7,279 nt of DNA from an uncultured Pelagibacteraceae bacterium (GTDB taxonomy: Bacteria > Pseudomonadota > Alphaproteobacteria > Pelagibacterales > Pelagibacteraceae), in assembly GCA_902608065.1 (NCBI GenBank), contig CACLMO010000025.1, forward strand, positions 1 to 7,279, read 5' to 3'. The first letter of the stretch is position 1. Each line of letters opens with the position of its first letter. Position numbers and translations under genes: made by a program. Shown piece after piece: positions 1-6,649 of the stretch. The notes beneath the pieces were generated by a model. It was not told the DNA's origin and made no database searches. It worked only from the letters and a program-made list of their open reading frames with translations.

Positions 1-1
1 T

Positions 2-490
2 AATAAAAGAAAATATTCAGGATATTATGCTATTGAATTATCAAGAGTTGGTTTAAAGATTACCAAAAGTATTGATCCAAAAATTTATACAATTAATCAT
101 GATTTCTTAAATGTAAATAAATTTTCAAGAAAAGTACCAAAAGCATCTACAATATTTACTTTTATGTCGTTAATGTATGTTAAATCTAACCCAAAAAAAT
201 TAGCCAAAATTTTAAAATTACTACCTAAAACCGTAATTAGTTTTGAACCAATTATTGAGCTTCAAAGTAAAAAAAATATTTTCGAATCTACGGTAAGGAA
301 ATATATTTCTATTAACGATTATTCTCAAAATATTTTAAGTTCATTGAAATATTTAGAAAAAAAAAAAATATGTAAAATTTTAGAAGTCAAAAAAAATATT
401 TTTGGCTTAAATCCACTCTTGCCATTATCAGTTATTTGCTGGAAACCCATATTGAGAAATATTAATGGAAAAAATAACTTTTATAAATAA
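2..490 (+). CDS. SAM-dependent methyltransferase, C-terminal part (5' end outside window)
   Basis: The reading frame is open from base 2 to the TAA at 488-490, giving 162 residues. It has no start in the window, so the first in-frame ATGs (158 and 164) are probably internal. The pattern fits the back half of a class I methyltransferase. YYAIELS (about 8-14) resembles the acidic post-motif-I strand that binds the SAM ribose. INHDFLN (about 32-38) resembles the next acidic motif. ASTIFTFMSLMYV, followed by a Lys-rich helix and VISFEPI, resembles strand 4, a helix and strand 5. The glycine-rich SAM loop would lie upstream of the window. The C-terminus ends in a basic SVICWKPI stretch. It overlaps the ABC exporter gene by 26 bp, so the two are probably co-transcribed. 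A role in methylating a glycan or sugar intermediate is inferred only from the neighbours. The family call is moderate because the diagnostic motif is missing. Confidence 0.55.
   Translation, partial: NKRKYSGYYAIELSRVGLKITKSIDPKIYTINHDFLNVNKFSRKVPKASTIFTFMSLMYVKSNPKKLAKILKLLPKTVISFEPIIELQSKKNIFESTVRKYISINDYSQNILSSLKYLEKKKICKILEVKKNIFGLNPLLPLSVICWKPILRNINGKNNFYK
357..368. repeat. A12 homopolymer inside the methyltransferase gene
   Basis: Twelve consecutive A bases encode part of a Glu-Lys-Lys-Lys stretch about 40 codons before the methyltransferase stop. It is the longest single-base run I found. A slip of one base here would change the protein's C-terminus and stop position. Runs of this kind are also where sequencing errors collect, although the frame is intact as given. 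Confidence 0.6.
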
Positions 491-2222
491 TTTATCATTA
501 ATTTTAAAATATAATAAAAAAACTACTATTTTTTTTGTAGTAGCGGTTCTTTTATTAAATGTTTTATTTGAAACTTTTAGCATAGGATTAATTATACCAT
601 TTTTAAAATCGATTACGGACGAAAACTTTTTTTATAGTATTTATAATTTTACTATTTTTGAAACAGTTTCATTAAGTTCTATTTTTGACTTATTTAAAAT
701 AAGCGATAAAAACCAGTTAATAGTATTTTTATCTATAGTTTTCGTCAGCTTTTTTGTACTTCGAGTCTTAATGAATTTATTTACAGCTTGGTATATTGGT
801 AGATTTAAATTTAAATTACATTCAACACTTTCTAAAAAATTATTCAAAGGATATATGGAAATGCCATATATACAGCACTTAAAAAAGAATTCTGTTAAAA
901 GTATAAATAATATTACAGCAGAAGTAGATTTATTTTCCGGTAATGCTGTAATAATAATTACAGCTATTAACGATATAATACTTACTATTTCAATAGTTTC
1001 CCTTTTACTGCTTGTCCAACCTTTTGCAGCAATTAAAATTTTATTTTATTTTATATTAGTTGGTTTTCTTTTTTTACTATTAACTAATAGTTACATTAAA
1101 AAAATTGGTAAAAAAAGGCAAGATGCGGCTAAGCAAACCAATCAAAATATTGTAGAAGGTTTTAATTTAATTAAAGAAATACAAATTTTTAATAAACAAT
1201 CTTATTTTTATAAAAAATTTGAAACTATATATCAGGAATTATTAAAAATATTTTGGTTGAAATCTATATTTCCTTTATTTCCTCGTGCACTTTTAGAGCT
1301 TGCGGCAATAATAATATTAGGCATTTCATTAATTTTAGTTATTAAAAGTGGAGCAAGTTTAGAGGAATATTTAATTTCTTTCACATTCTTTGTTGCGGCG
1401 GGATATAGACTTTTGCCATCTTTAAATAAATTAATAGGTAATTACCAAAGAATTTTGTTTGGAAAACCTGCGGGCAATCTTGTATTCACAGAGTTAAAAT
1501 TGATAGATAAAAACGAAAATCAATTTGATAATTCAAAATTAAATTTTAAAGAAAAAATTAACTTTAAGAACGTAAGTTTTCAGTTTAACGAAAATAGCAG
1601 GATGATATTAGATACAGCTAATTTTGAAATCAAAAAAAAATCATTTGTTGGAATTATAGGTGAAAGTGGAGCTGGGAAGAGTACTTTAGCTAAACTAATT
1701 ACCGGTTTATTGAAACCATCTAAAGGAAAAATTTATATCGATAACAAAGAATTAGAATCAAATTTAAATTCTTGGAGAAATAAGATTGGGTATGTTTCAC
1801 AAGATTTAATATTAATGGATGAACCCATTATAAAAAATATTGCTTTCGGAGAATATGACAAAGATATTAATCATGAAAAAGTTAAAAAGGCAATTTCTCT
1901 AGCTGAATTAAGTACATTTATAGATAGTTTAGATAATGGTGTTTTTTCATCAGCTGGCGAAAGAGGAAAATTATTATCCGGGGGACAAATACAGAGAATT
2001 TGTATAGCCAGAGCTCTTTATAGAGATCCAGAAATTCTTATATTAGATGAATCAACTAATTCTTTAGATGTTGAAAATGAAAAAAAAATTATTGAAACAT
2101 TGCAAAAAAATTTAAATCATTTAACCATAATAATTATTTCTCACAGAGAAAGCACGATAAAGAATTGCAATGAGACGTTTAAAGTAAAAAACGGAAAAGT
2201 ATTTCAATTTAAAAATAAATGA
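465..2222 (+). CDS. ABC transporter, fused permease and ATPase (PglK/MsbA-like glycan flippase type)
   Basis: This is a complete 585-residue half-transporter of the inner membrane, expected to act as a homodimer. The N-terminal half has about six hydrophobic segments: roughly 20-47, 84-111, 161-183, 186-206, 275-296 and 301-320. The C-terminal ATPase has all the expected motifs: Walker A GESGAGKST (399-407), Q-loop Gln446, signature LSGGQ (504-508), Walker B ILILDE (524-529) and switch His560. The PRALLELAA stretch before TM5 and the MDEPIIKNIAFG segment after the Q-loop are typical of exporters in protein-glycosylation and polysaccharide loci, such as Campylobacter PglK. Its likely job is flipping a lipid-linked oligosaccharide to the periplasm; lipid A, peptide or drug export cannot be excluded from sequence alone. 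ATG 465 lies inside the methyltransferase gene, and the TGA stop overlaps the next start as ATGA. The ABC exporter call is firm, the substrate is inferred. Confidence 0.93.
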   Translation: MEKITFINNLSLILKYNKKTTIFFVVAVLLLNVLFETFSIGLIIPFLKSITDENFFYSIYNFTIFETVSLSSIFDLFKISDKNQLIVFLSIVFVSFFVLRVLMNLFTAWYIGRFKFKLHSTLSKKLFKGYMEMPYIQHLKKNSVKSINNITAEVDLFSGNAVIIITAINDIILTISIVSLLLLVQPFAAIKILFYFILVGFLFLLLTNSYIKKIGKKRQDAAKQTNQNIVEGFNLIKEIQIFNKQSYFYKKFETIYQELLKIFWLKSIFPLFPRALLELAAIIILGISLILVIKSGASLEEYLISFTFFVAAGYRLLPSLNKLIGNYQRILFGKPAGNLVFTELKLIDKNENQFDNSKLNFKEKINFKNVSFQFNENSRMILDTANFEIKKKSFVGIIGESGAGKSTLAKLITGLLKPSKGKIYIDNKELESNLNSWRNKIGYVSQDLILMDEPIIKNIAFGEYDKDINHEKVKKAISLAELSTFIDSLDNGVFSSAGERGKLLSGGQIQRICIARALYRDPEILILDESTNSLDVENEKKIIETLQKNLNHLTIIIISHRESTIKNCNETFKVKNGKVFQFKNK

Positions 2223-3142
2223 AATCATTAGTAACAGGTGGGGCAGGTTTTATTGGGAGTAATCTTGTTGATGAATTAGTTGATAAAGGACATAAGATTA
2301 TCGTTTTAGATAATTTTAGTACTGGAAGAAGATCTAATTTAAAACAACATTCTAAAAGAAAAGTAAAAATTATAAAAACTGATATATCAAAAAATAAAAA
2401 TTTAGAAAAATATTTTAAAAAAGTAGATTATGTTTTTCACTTAGCAGGCAAAACTAGCATGGTAGAAAGTTTAAAAAAACCCAAATCGTATTTTCAAGCA
2501 AATGTGAACGGCACATTAAATCTTCTTAAATGTATTAAAAAATCTAATATTAAAAAATTTATTTATGAGGCTTCAGCTAGTTGTTATGGAATTCCAAAAG
2601 AATTTCCCACAAAAGAAAGTTCTAAAATTAAAACTTTGTCTCCTTACGCATATACCAAATGGATTGCAGAACAACTAATTATGCAGGAAGTTAAAATTAG
2701 AAATTTTCCAGCAAACTCTTTAAGATTTTTTAATGCATATGGTCCCAGATTATCTGTTATGGGATCATATAGCTCAGTATTTGGTATTTTTTTATCTCAG
2801 AAAATTACAAAGAAACCACTTACAATAGTTGGAAACGGAAATCAAACAAGAGATTTTATTCATGTTAAAGATTTGGTAAAAGCTATCATTAAATCTGCTT
2901 TTTCTAAAAAAATTGGAAAAATTTATAATGTTGGATCAGGCACTGAAGTGAAAATAAATAAAGTAGCTGAAATTATTGGCGGAAAAAAAGTTTATATACC
3001 TAAAAGAAAGGGTGAAACGGAAAGATCTTTAGCAAGTATAAGAAAAATAAAAAAAGACTTCAATTGGAAACCTAAAGTAACTTTAGAAAATGGATTAAAA
3101 GACTTATTGAAAGATACTCATGAAAAAATTTATTTCGATTGA
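2219..3142 (+). CDS. NAD-dependent sugar-nucleotide epimerase/dehydratase (GalE-like extended SDR)
   Basis: This 307-residue protein is a full-length, cytoplasmic extended SDR. The N-terminal Rossmann fold carries TGGAGFIG (6-13), followed by Asp31 at the end of strand 2, which fits NAD(H) binding. FHLAG lies at 73-77. The catalytic triad appears intact: Ser119 in EASASCYG, Tyr143 and Lys147 in YAYTK. The substrate-side motifs FFNAYGPR (170-177) and RDFIHVKD (211-218) are typical of UDP-glucose or UDP-GlcNAc 4-epimerases and their relatives. The SASCYG segment replaces the more common SSSVYG form. There is no dehydratase-type Glu after the catalytic Ser, so epimerisation is more likely than 4,6-dehydration. 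The start is fixed by a 4-bp ATGA overlap with the ABC gene, which suggests translational coupling, and the 3' end overlaps the following fusion gene by 23 bp. Substrate and exact reaction cannot be read from the sequence. Confidence 0.9.
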   Translation: MKSLVTGGAGFIGSNLVDELVDKGHKIIVLDNFSTGRRSNLKQHSKRKVKIIKTDISKNKNLEKYFKKVDYVFHLAGKTSMVESLKKPKSYFQANVNGTLNLLKCIKKSNIKKFIYEASASCYGIPKEFPTKESSKIKTLSPYAYTKWIAEQLIMQEVKIRNFPANSLRFFNAYGPRLSVMGSYSSVFGIFLSQKITKKPLTIVGNGNQTRDFIHVKDLVKAIIKSAFSKKIGKIYNVGSGTEVKINKVAEIIGGKKVYIPKRKGETERSLASIRKIKKDFNWKPKVTLENGLKDLLKDTHEKIYFD

Positions 3143-4640
3143 TAAATTATTGAAAATTATTTCAAAACAAAAGGCAAAAGGAAAAAAAGTTGTTTTGTGT
3201 CACGGAGTTTTTGATTTGTTACATGTTGGTCATATTAAACATTTTAAAACGGCAAAAAACTTTGGAGATATACTTGTTGTATCAATCACATCTGACAAAT
3301 ATGTAAATAAGGGACCAAATAGACCTCATTTTAATGAGAATCATAGAGTTGAAGCCATATCATCTTTAACCGAAGTAGATTTTGTGATCTTAAATAGAAA
3401 TACTACAGCTATACCTGTAATTAAAAAATTAAAACCTAATATTTATTGTAAGGGCCCCGATTATAAAATTCATTCAAATGATGTATCTAAAGAAATTAAA
3501 AACGAAATAAAAATTGTAAAAAAATTTAAAGGTAAGATTGAATATACAAATGATATAACATTTAGTTCAAGTAAACTTTTGAATAAATTTAGTGATATAT
3601 ATTCTGTAAAACAAAAAACAACTATAGGAAAGATTAAAAAGAAATACATTTTCCATAAAATTAAAAAATTAATAGAAAATTTTAAAAAATTAAAAATTCT
3701 TATAATAGGCGAAGCTATCATCGACCAATATTATTTTTGTGAAGCTTTAGGTAAATCAGGCAAAGATCCAACTTTAGCTTTAAGAGATTTAAAAATGGAG
3801 CAATATTTAGGGGGAGCAATCGCTATATCAAAACATTTGTCCGAATTTTGTAATAAAATTACACTTTTGAGTATGGTAGGAGAAAATAAGGAATTTTTAA
3901 AAGATATTAAAAAAGGTTTGTCTAGCAAAGTAAATTTTGAATATATTAAAAAAAATAATTCTCCTACAATAATTAAAAAAAGATTTTTAGATGAAATTAC
4001 AAACAATAAAGTTTTAGGCGTATATACTATAAATGACGACGCTCTTAATTCGAAAGATGAAAAAATATTTAATAATAAATTAAAAAAACTTATTCCATTA
4101 CATGATTTAATTATAGTTTCTGATTATGGTCATGGATTTATATCAAAAAAAGCTGCAAATATAATATGCAAAAAATCAAAGTATTTAGCTGTGAATGCCC
4201 AAGTAAATGCTGCAAATGTTGGTTATCATAGTATGAGAAAATATAAAAATATTGATTGTGTGATAATTAATGAAAGAGAAATGCGACATGAAATGAGAGA
4301 CAAAAATACTAAAAACGAATTTTTAATGAAAATATTTTCACAAGATCAAAAAATAGATAATCTAATAGTAACTAAAGGAAACGAAGGTTCTATTCTTTAT
4401 AATAAAAAGGATAATAAATATAATTTTTGTGATGCATTTGCCGAAAAAGCCGTTGATAAAATTGGAGCTGGTGACGCAATGCTTTCTATAATTGCTTTAT
4501 GTTTAAAGCTAGGTTTTGATAAAGATTTAGCTTTATTGACTGCTTCATTAGCTGCTGCGCAATCAGTAGAAACTATAGGAAACAAAGAGTCAGTAAATAA
4601 AATTAAACTTTTAAAAAGTTTAAATCATATTTTAAAATAA
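3120..4640 (+). CDS. Bifunctional nucleotidyltransferase and PfkB-family sugar kinase (HldE-like domains in reversed order)
   Basis: This 506-residue protein joins two cytoplasmic enzymes. Residues 1 to about 160 form a cytidylyltransferase-like domain with the HxGH nucleotide-binding motif (HVGH, 35-38, preceded by CHGVFDLL), KGPDY (111-115), and TFSSSKLL (147-154) as the C-terminal nucleotide loop. A Lys-rich linker (about 161-190) leads to a PfkB/ribokinase-type kinase: strand LKILIIGEAIID (191-202), GG at 231-232, and the C-terminal GAGD (449-452) whose Asp452 is the expected catalytic base. E. coli HldE has the same two domains, but with the kinase first. By analogy it would phosphorylate a sugar, perhaps heptose-like, at C1 and transfer a nucleotide to it; the actual sugar and nucleotide are unknown. 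ATG 3120, inside the epimerase gene, is the only start that keeps the whole nucleotidyltransferase domain. A weak GAAAG lies about 8 bases upstream. The gene ends 7 bp before the dehydrogenase. Confidence 0.92.
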   Translation: MKKFISIDKLLKIISKQKAKGKKVVLCHGVFDLLHVGHIKHFKTAKNFGDILVVSITSDKYVNKGPNRPHFNENHRVEAISSLTEVDFVILNRNTTAIPVIKKLKPNIYCKGPDYKIHSNDVSKEIKNEIKIVKKFKGKIEYTNDITFSSSKLLNKFSDIYSVKQKTTIGKIKKKYIFHKIKKLIENFKKLKILIIGEAIIDQYYFCEALGKSGKDPTLALRDLKMEQYLGGAIAISKHLSEFCNKITLLSMVGENKEFLKDIKKGLSSKVNFEYIKKNNSPTIIKKRFLDEITNNKVLGVYTINDDALNSKDEKIFNNKLKKLIPLHDLIIVSDYGHGFISKKAANIICKKSKYLAVNAQVNAANVGYHSMRKYKNIDCVIINEREMRHEMRDKNTKNEFLMKIFSQDQKIDNLIVTKGNEGSILYNKKDNKYNFCDAFAEKAVDKIGAGDAMLSIIALCLKLGFDKDLALLTASLAAAQSVETIGNKESVNKIKLLKSLNHILK

Positions 4641-4647
4641 TTTATTT

Positions 4648-5685
4648 ATGGAACATTACAAAGCAGCTGTGCTTTTTAAAAATAAAAAACCATTAAAAAT
4701 TATAAATATTAAAACACAAAAACCAAAAAAGTATCAAGTTTTTGTAAAAATACTTTATTCTGGCTTTTGCTCATCTCAGTTTGGTGAGATTGAAGGGATT
4801 AAGGGGAAAGATAAATATTTACCTCACTGTTTAGGGCATGAAGCGTGCGCAAAAGTAGTTTCATTTGGACCAAAAGTTAAAAAGGTAAAAAAAAATGATT
4901 TAGTAGTTTTACACTGGATGAAATCATTAGGTAAAGATTGTGGAAGAATTATTTATAAATCTGACAATCAAAATAACACAATAAATTCTGGAAAAATAAC
5001 CACTTTTAGTAAATATTCGATGATTTCAGAAAACAGGTTAACAAAAATTCCATCAAAAAAATATAACCTAAAAATTTTACCATTAATGGGATGTTCTTTA
5101 TCAGTAGCATTATCGACTCTAGAAAAAATTCTTAAAGTCAAAACAAAAAAAAATATTTTAATAATAGGAAGTGGCGCACTTGGTATTCCAATGATACATT
5201 ATTGTAATAAATTATTATTATCAAACATAGATATATTAGAGAAAAAACAAAAAGCATTAAAAAAATCAAAAAGATTTGGAGCAACAAATTGTTATTCAAG
5301 TTATAACAACGTAGACTTAGTTAAGAAACTAAGAAGAAATTTTTATCATTATATCGTTGATACTACAGGATCAGCGAAAGTTTTATCTAAAATTTTTAAC
5401 TATAACTTAATATGCAAAGTTGCTCTTTTGGGCGTTCCTAAACTTAATGAAAAAATGAAAATAAATACTTTAAAAATTAATTATGGCCTTCAACTTCTCG
5501 GGTCATATGGTGGTAATTTTAAACCTCAAAAGGATCTAGTCAAGTATTTAAACTATTTAATAAAAACAAAATTTAATTTTAAAGATTATATAGATCGAAT
5601 TTATTTATTTAAAAATATTAATAAACTTATTTCTGACTATAAAAAAAATAAAATAATAGGCAAAGCGATAATAAAAGTTTCTTAG
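4648..5685 (+). CDS. Zinc-dependent medium-chain alcohol/polyol dehydrogenase family protein
   Basis: This 345-residue protein has the two-domain layout of the medium-chain dehydrogenase family. The GroES-like N-terminal domain keeps the usual three catalytic zinc ligands: Cys41 in GFCSSQ, His64 in LGHEA and Cys149 in MGCSLS. The Rossmann domain has IIGSGALG (172-179) and an acidic stretch around LEKKQKA after strand 2, more consistent with NAD than NADP. The four-cysteine structural-zinc lobe of classical alcohol dehydrogenases is not seen: the region after VVLHWMKSLG has only one Cys, then INSGKITTFSKYSMISENRLT. That INxGxxTTF...SENRLT pattern recalls a dehydrogenase branch found in polysaccharide loci, but I place this from memory. 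The likely reaction is reversible oxidation of a hydroxyl on a sugar, polyol or sugar nucleotide. ATG 4648 follows the kinase stop by 7 bp with no Shine-Dalgarno sequence, and the gene is followed by a 10-bp gap. Family sure, substrate unknown. Confidence 0.88.
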   Translation: MEHYKAAVLFKNKKPLKIINIKTQKPKKYQVFVKILYSGFCSSQFGEIEGIKGKDKYLPHCLGHEACAKVVSFGPKVKKVKKNDLVVLHWMKSLGKDCGRIIYKSDNQNNTINSGKITTFSKYSMISENRLTKIPSKKYNLKILPLMGCSLSVALSTLEKILKVKTKKNILIIGSGALGIPMIHYCNKLLLSNIDILEKKQKALKKSKRFGATNCYSSYNNVDLVKKLRRNFYHYIVDTTGSAKVLSKIFNYNLICKVALLGVPKLNEKMKINTLKINYGLQLLGSYGGNFKPQKDLVKYLNYLIKTKFNFKDYIDRIYLFKNINKLISDYKKNKIIGKAIIKVS

Positions 5686-5695
5686 TTATTTAAGT

Positions 5696-6649
5696 ATGAA
5701 AAAAAAAATATTAGTTACTGGTGGGTCAGGTTATCAAGGAGTAATTTTAATAAAGCGCCTTATAAAAAATGGTTACAAAGTTATTAATGTAGATAGAAAT
5801 ATTTTTGGCAACTATTTCATAAAAGATAAAAATGTAATCAATTATAAAATGGACATTTGTAAAATTAATCAAATAGATTTAAAAAATGTTGAGGCGTGCG
5901 TTCATTTGGCTAGTATAGCCAATGACCCAATGGTAGATCTTAGTCCTTCATTAAGCTGGGAAACTTCAGCACTTGGAACAAAAATTTTGTTAGAACAATT
6001 ATTAAAATATAAAGTTAAAAAAATTATATATGCATCGTCCGGGTCTGTTTATGGAATAAAAAAAGAGAAGCGAGTAACTGAAGATTTATCTTTAAATCCA
6101 ATTTCCACTTATAACAAAGTCAAGATGGTTACAGAAAGAATTTTACTTTCGTACAAAAAAAAAATTAATGTAATAATATTAAGACCCGCTACTGTATGTG
6201 GATTTTCGCCAAGAATGAGATTAGATCTGACAGTAAATGCCTTAACTTTTAGCGCTCTTAAAAATAAAAAAATTGTAGTATTCGGAGGAAAACAAAAAAG
6301 ACCTAATATTCATTTGGATGATCTTTTAGATGCATATCTTTTTTTTTTAAATAACAAAAAAATTAAATTTGGGATTTTTAATGCTGGTTTTGAAAATTTA
6401 TCAATATTAAATATTGCTAAACAAATATCAAAAAATATTAAATCAAAAATTGTAATTAAAAAAAAATTTAGTGATCCTAGAAGCTATAATTTAGATTCTT
6501 CCAAATTACTAAGGACAGGATTTAGACCTAAAAAAAATATAAATAATGCTATAGAAGAACTAAGCCAACTATATAATAAAAAGATTCTAAAAGATAAACC
6601 CAATTATCACTCTATACAATGGTTAAAAAAAAAATTAAAAAAATTATAA
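5696..6649 (+). CDS. NAD-dependent epimerase/dehydratase (extended SDR)
   Basis: This 317-residue cytoplasmic protein is a complete extended SDR. Its motifs are TGGSGYQG (8-15), Asp33 after strand 2 (VINVDR), HLASIANDP in the middle of the Rossmann domain, catalytic Ser115 in SSGSVYG, and Tyr139/Lys143 in YNKVK. The substrate domain carries RPATVCG followed by SPRMRLD, then GGKQKRPNIHLDDL, and near the end DPRSYNLDSSKL. These point to sugar-nucleotide epimerases or dehydratases, but there is no Glu next to the catalytic Ser to suggest a 4,6-dehydratase. Where related enzymes usually have Asn before the Gly-Thr of the next helix (NxxGT), this protein reads ETSALGT. ATG 5696 is followed directly by ten A bases, giving a Lys-rich N-terminus just ahead of the Rossmann strand. 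No Shine-Dalgarno sequence is visible. The 3' end overlaps the next gene by 31 bp. It probably modifies the same sugar as its neighbours, which is inferred from context. Confidence 0.87.
   Translation: MKKKILVTGGSGYQGVILIKRLIKNGYKVINVDRNIFGNYFIKDKNVINYKMDICKINQIDLKNVEACVHLASIANDPMVDLSPSLSWETSALGTKILLEQLLKYKVKKIIYASSGSVYGIKKEKRVTEDLSLNPISTYNKVKMVTERILLSYKKKINVIILRPATVCGFSPRMRLDLTVNALTFSALKNKKIVVFGGKQKRPNIHLDDLLDAYLFFLNNKKIKFGIFNAGFENLSILNIAKQISKNIKSKIVIKKKFSDPRSYNLDSSKLLRTGFRPKKNINNAIEELSQLYNKKILKDKPNYHSIQWLKKKLKKL
5699..5708. repeat. A10 tract directly after the start codon of the second SDR
   Basis: Ten A bases follow ATG 5696 without interruption and encode three Lys and the first base of Ile. 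A change in tract length would shift the frame right at the start of the gene. In DNA this AT-rich it may simply reflect Lys codons, and an A-rich start can also help initiation where no Shine-Dalgarno sequence is present. Confidence 0.5.

Noticed and set aside
158..166. ATG 158 or ATG 164 as the true start of a short first gene
   Set aside because: The same frame is open back to base 2 and reads as protein continuous with a methyltransferase fold, so the gene is more simply cut by the window edge.
641..847. 68-codon open frame on the minus strand
   Set aside because: It lies wholly inside the ABC exporter's membrane domain, matches no family I know, and is antisense to a clear gene.
3470..4006. 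Two minus-strand open frames (3470-3721 and 3731-4006)
   Set aside because: Both are antisense to the nucleotidyltransferase-kinase gene. Their Phe/Ile/Leu-rich composition is what the complement of Lys-rich coding DNA gives.
4397..4585. 62-codon minus-strand open frame
   Set aside because: It is antisense to the conserved C-terminal kinase motif region around GAGD and has no independent support.
3120..4640. Fusion caused by a lost stop codon or misassembly
   Set aside because: The frame is continuous, both domains have intact motifs, and a plausible Lys-rich linker joins them, so a genuine fusion is more likely.
4600..4648. Possible promoter in the AT-rich stretch before the dehydrogenase
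   Set aside because: TATAAT-like words are expected everywhere at this base composition. No paired -35 element stands out, and most of the stretch is coding.
5686..5695. Possible terminator or regulatory site between the dehydrogenase and the second SDR
   Set aside because: Only 10 bp are non-coding, with no inverted repeat followed by a T run.
6339..6348. T10 run in the second SDR as a terminator or slippage site
   Set aside because: It is in frame, encodes a hydrophobic LFFL stretch, and has no preceding GC-rich stem.
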